From NCBI GenBank assembly GCA_902475825.1, contig CABSBA010000104.1:1-5850 (forward strand): DNA of 5,850 nt, in the 5' to 3' direction. Positions 5,640-5,850 of the stretch are shown piece after piece. Within the stretch, counting starts at the first letter, position 1. Each line of letters opens with the position of its first letter. The notes beneath the pieces were generated by a model, which saw only the letters and a list, made by a program, of their open reading frames with translations, had not been told where the DNA came from and ran no database searches. A program made the translations under genes and the position numbers. Origin of the DNA: an uncultured Collinsella sp. (lineage in GTDB: Bacteria > Actinomycetota > Coriobacteriia > Coriobacteriales > Coriobacteriaceae).

Positions 5640-5676
5640 AACCGCCACAATGGGGACAGGCGCCTTTGCGGTGACC
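5640..5676 (+). repeat. Degraded copy of the hairpin repeat after the HAD gene
   Basis: This 37-base stretch aligns without gaps to 3089-3125 with seven differences, keeping the loop core GGGACAGG (5653-5660). Two stem mismatches and loss of the outer pairs and T-tract mean it is probably a weak or inactive terminator. It begins 11 bases after the HAD stop, the same kind of position as the other copies. Confidence 0.65.
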
Positions 5677-5850
5677 TCAGGCGATTCGGGCGAGTTGATG
5701 CCTACAATTTGTGCGCAAATACAAATATGGTTGTCTGAACATTACGCTTCTAACCACTGATGAGTTAAAGATATTCTCATCAGTTTGGTAGGGTATTCCT
5801 CCCGGTAAATGACCTACTGCTCACGGTTGATTTCGACCGTTCGCAGGATG
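5677..5850. other. AT-rich non-coding right end with several inverted repeats
   Basis: No convincing gene is visible. The stretch holds ATTTG-TGCG-CAAAT (5707-5720), a perfect nine-base stem ACTGATGAG/CTCATCAGT with an 11-base loop (5756-5784), and a hairpin with an eight-pair stem including one wobble, ACGGTTGA/TTTCGACCGT (5823-5840). TTGATG (5695-5700) and TACAAA (5720-5725) are weak promoter-like words with a 19-base gap. An ATG at 5809 opens a frame (MTYCSRLIS...) to the edge, but without a well-placed ribosome binding site. It may be the control region or leader of a gene beyond the window. Confidence 0.4.

Noticed and set aside
4409..5650. Minus-strand open frame of 413 codons opposite the MFS 3' end, the repeats and the HAD gene
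   Set aside because: It crosses two gene ends and two palindromic repeats and has no domain; it is explained by codon bias of the + strand genes.
5809..5850. Possible start of a new gene (ATG at 5809, open to the window edge)
   Set aside because: Only 14 codons are visible, the nearest purine-rich site is about 15 bases away, and no family can be recognised.

Overview
The window is GC-rich, densely coded on the + strand, and reads like a chromosome segment of a gut actinobacterium of the Coriobacteriia, most probably Collinsella or a close relative. That placement is inferred from codon style, protein flavour and the short repeats between genes; no rRNA or other taxonomic marker is present.

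Layout from left to right. (1) The 3' part of a gene cut by the left edge, encoding a DUF559/Vsr-like PD-(D/E)XK nuclease-type domain, ends at 424. (2) A 235-base gap holds a 65-base imperfect palindrome with a 19-base tail and a possible promoter. (3) A two-gene molybdenum cofactor operon follows: moaA (GTG start at 660) and, four bases after its stop, a gene encoding a MoaC-MobB fusion (ATG at 1720). MoaA and MoaC together convert GTP to cyclic pyranopterin monophosphate. The MobB half belongs to the last, guanylylation end of the pathway. The middle-step genes (moaD, moaE, mogA/moeA, mobA) are not in the window. (4) A 276-base gap (3022-3297) holds an interleaved pair of inverted repeats, a strong hairpin terminator and a dyad that spans a candidate promoter. 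(5) A 12-TM major facilitator transporter gene runs from 3298 to 4584. (6) A 223-base gap holds the second 65-base palindrome, starting on the base after the MFS stop, then a second copy of the hairpin terminator and a small hairpin/palindrome before the next gene. (7) A Cof-type HAD-IIB phosphatase gene runs from 4808 to 5629. (8) The last 221 bases are relatively AT-rich, with a degraded terminator-like repeat and several small inverted repeats, and no gene I can support.

All convincing genes point the same way. Only moaA and moaC-mobB form a clear operon; the MFS and HAD genes each sit behind a terminator-like hairpin and are probably separate units with no evident link to molybdenum metabolism.

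The most unusual signal is in the intergenic DNA. The two 65-base palindromes are exact reverse complements of each other, yet both are followed by the same 19-base tail in the same orientation, as if the core had flipped relative to its flank. A second repeat family with the loop core GGGACAGG/GGGCCAGG lies next to them. I see no CRISPR array, tRNA, rRNA, complete transposase or obvious defence island.
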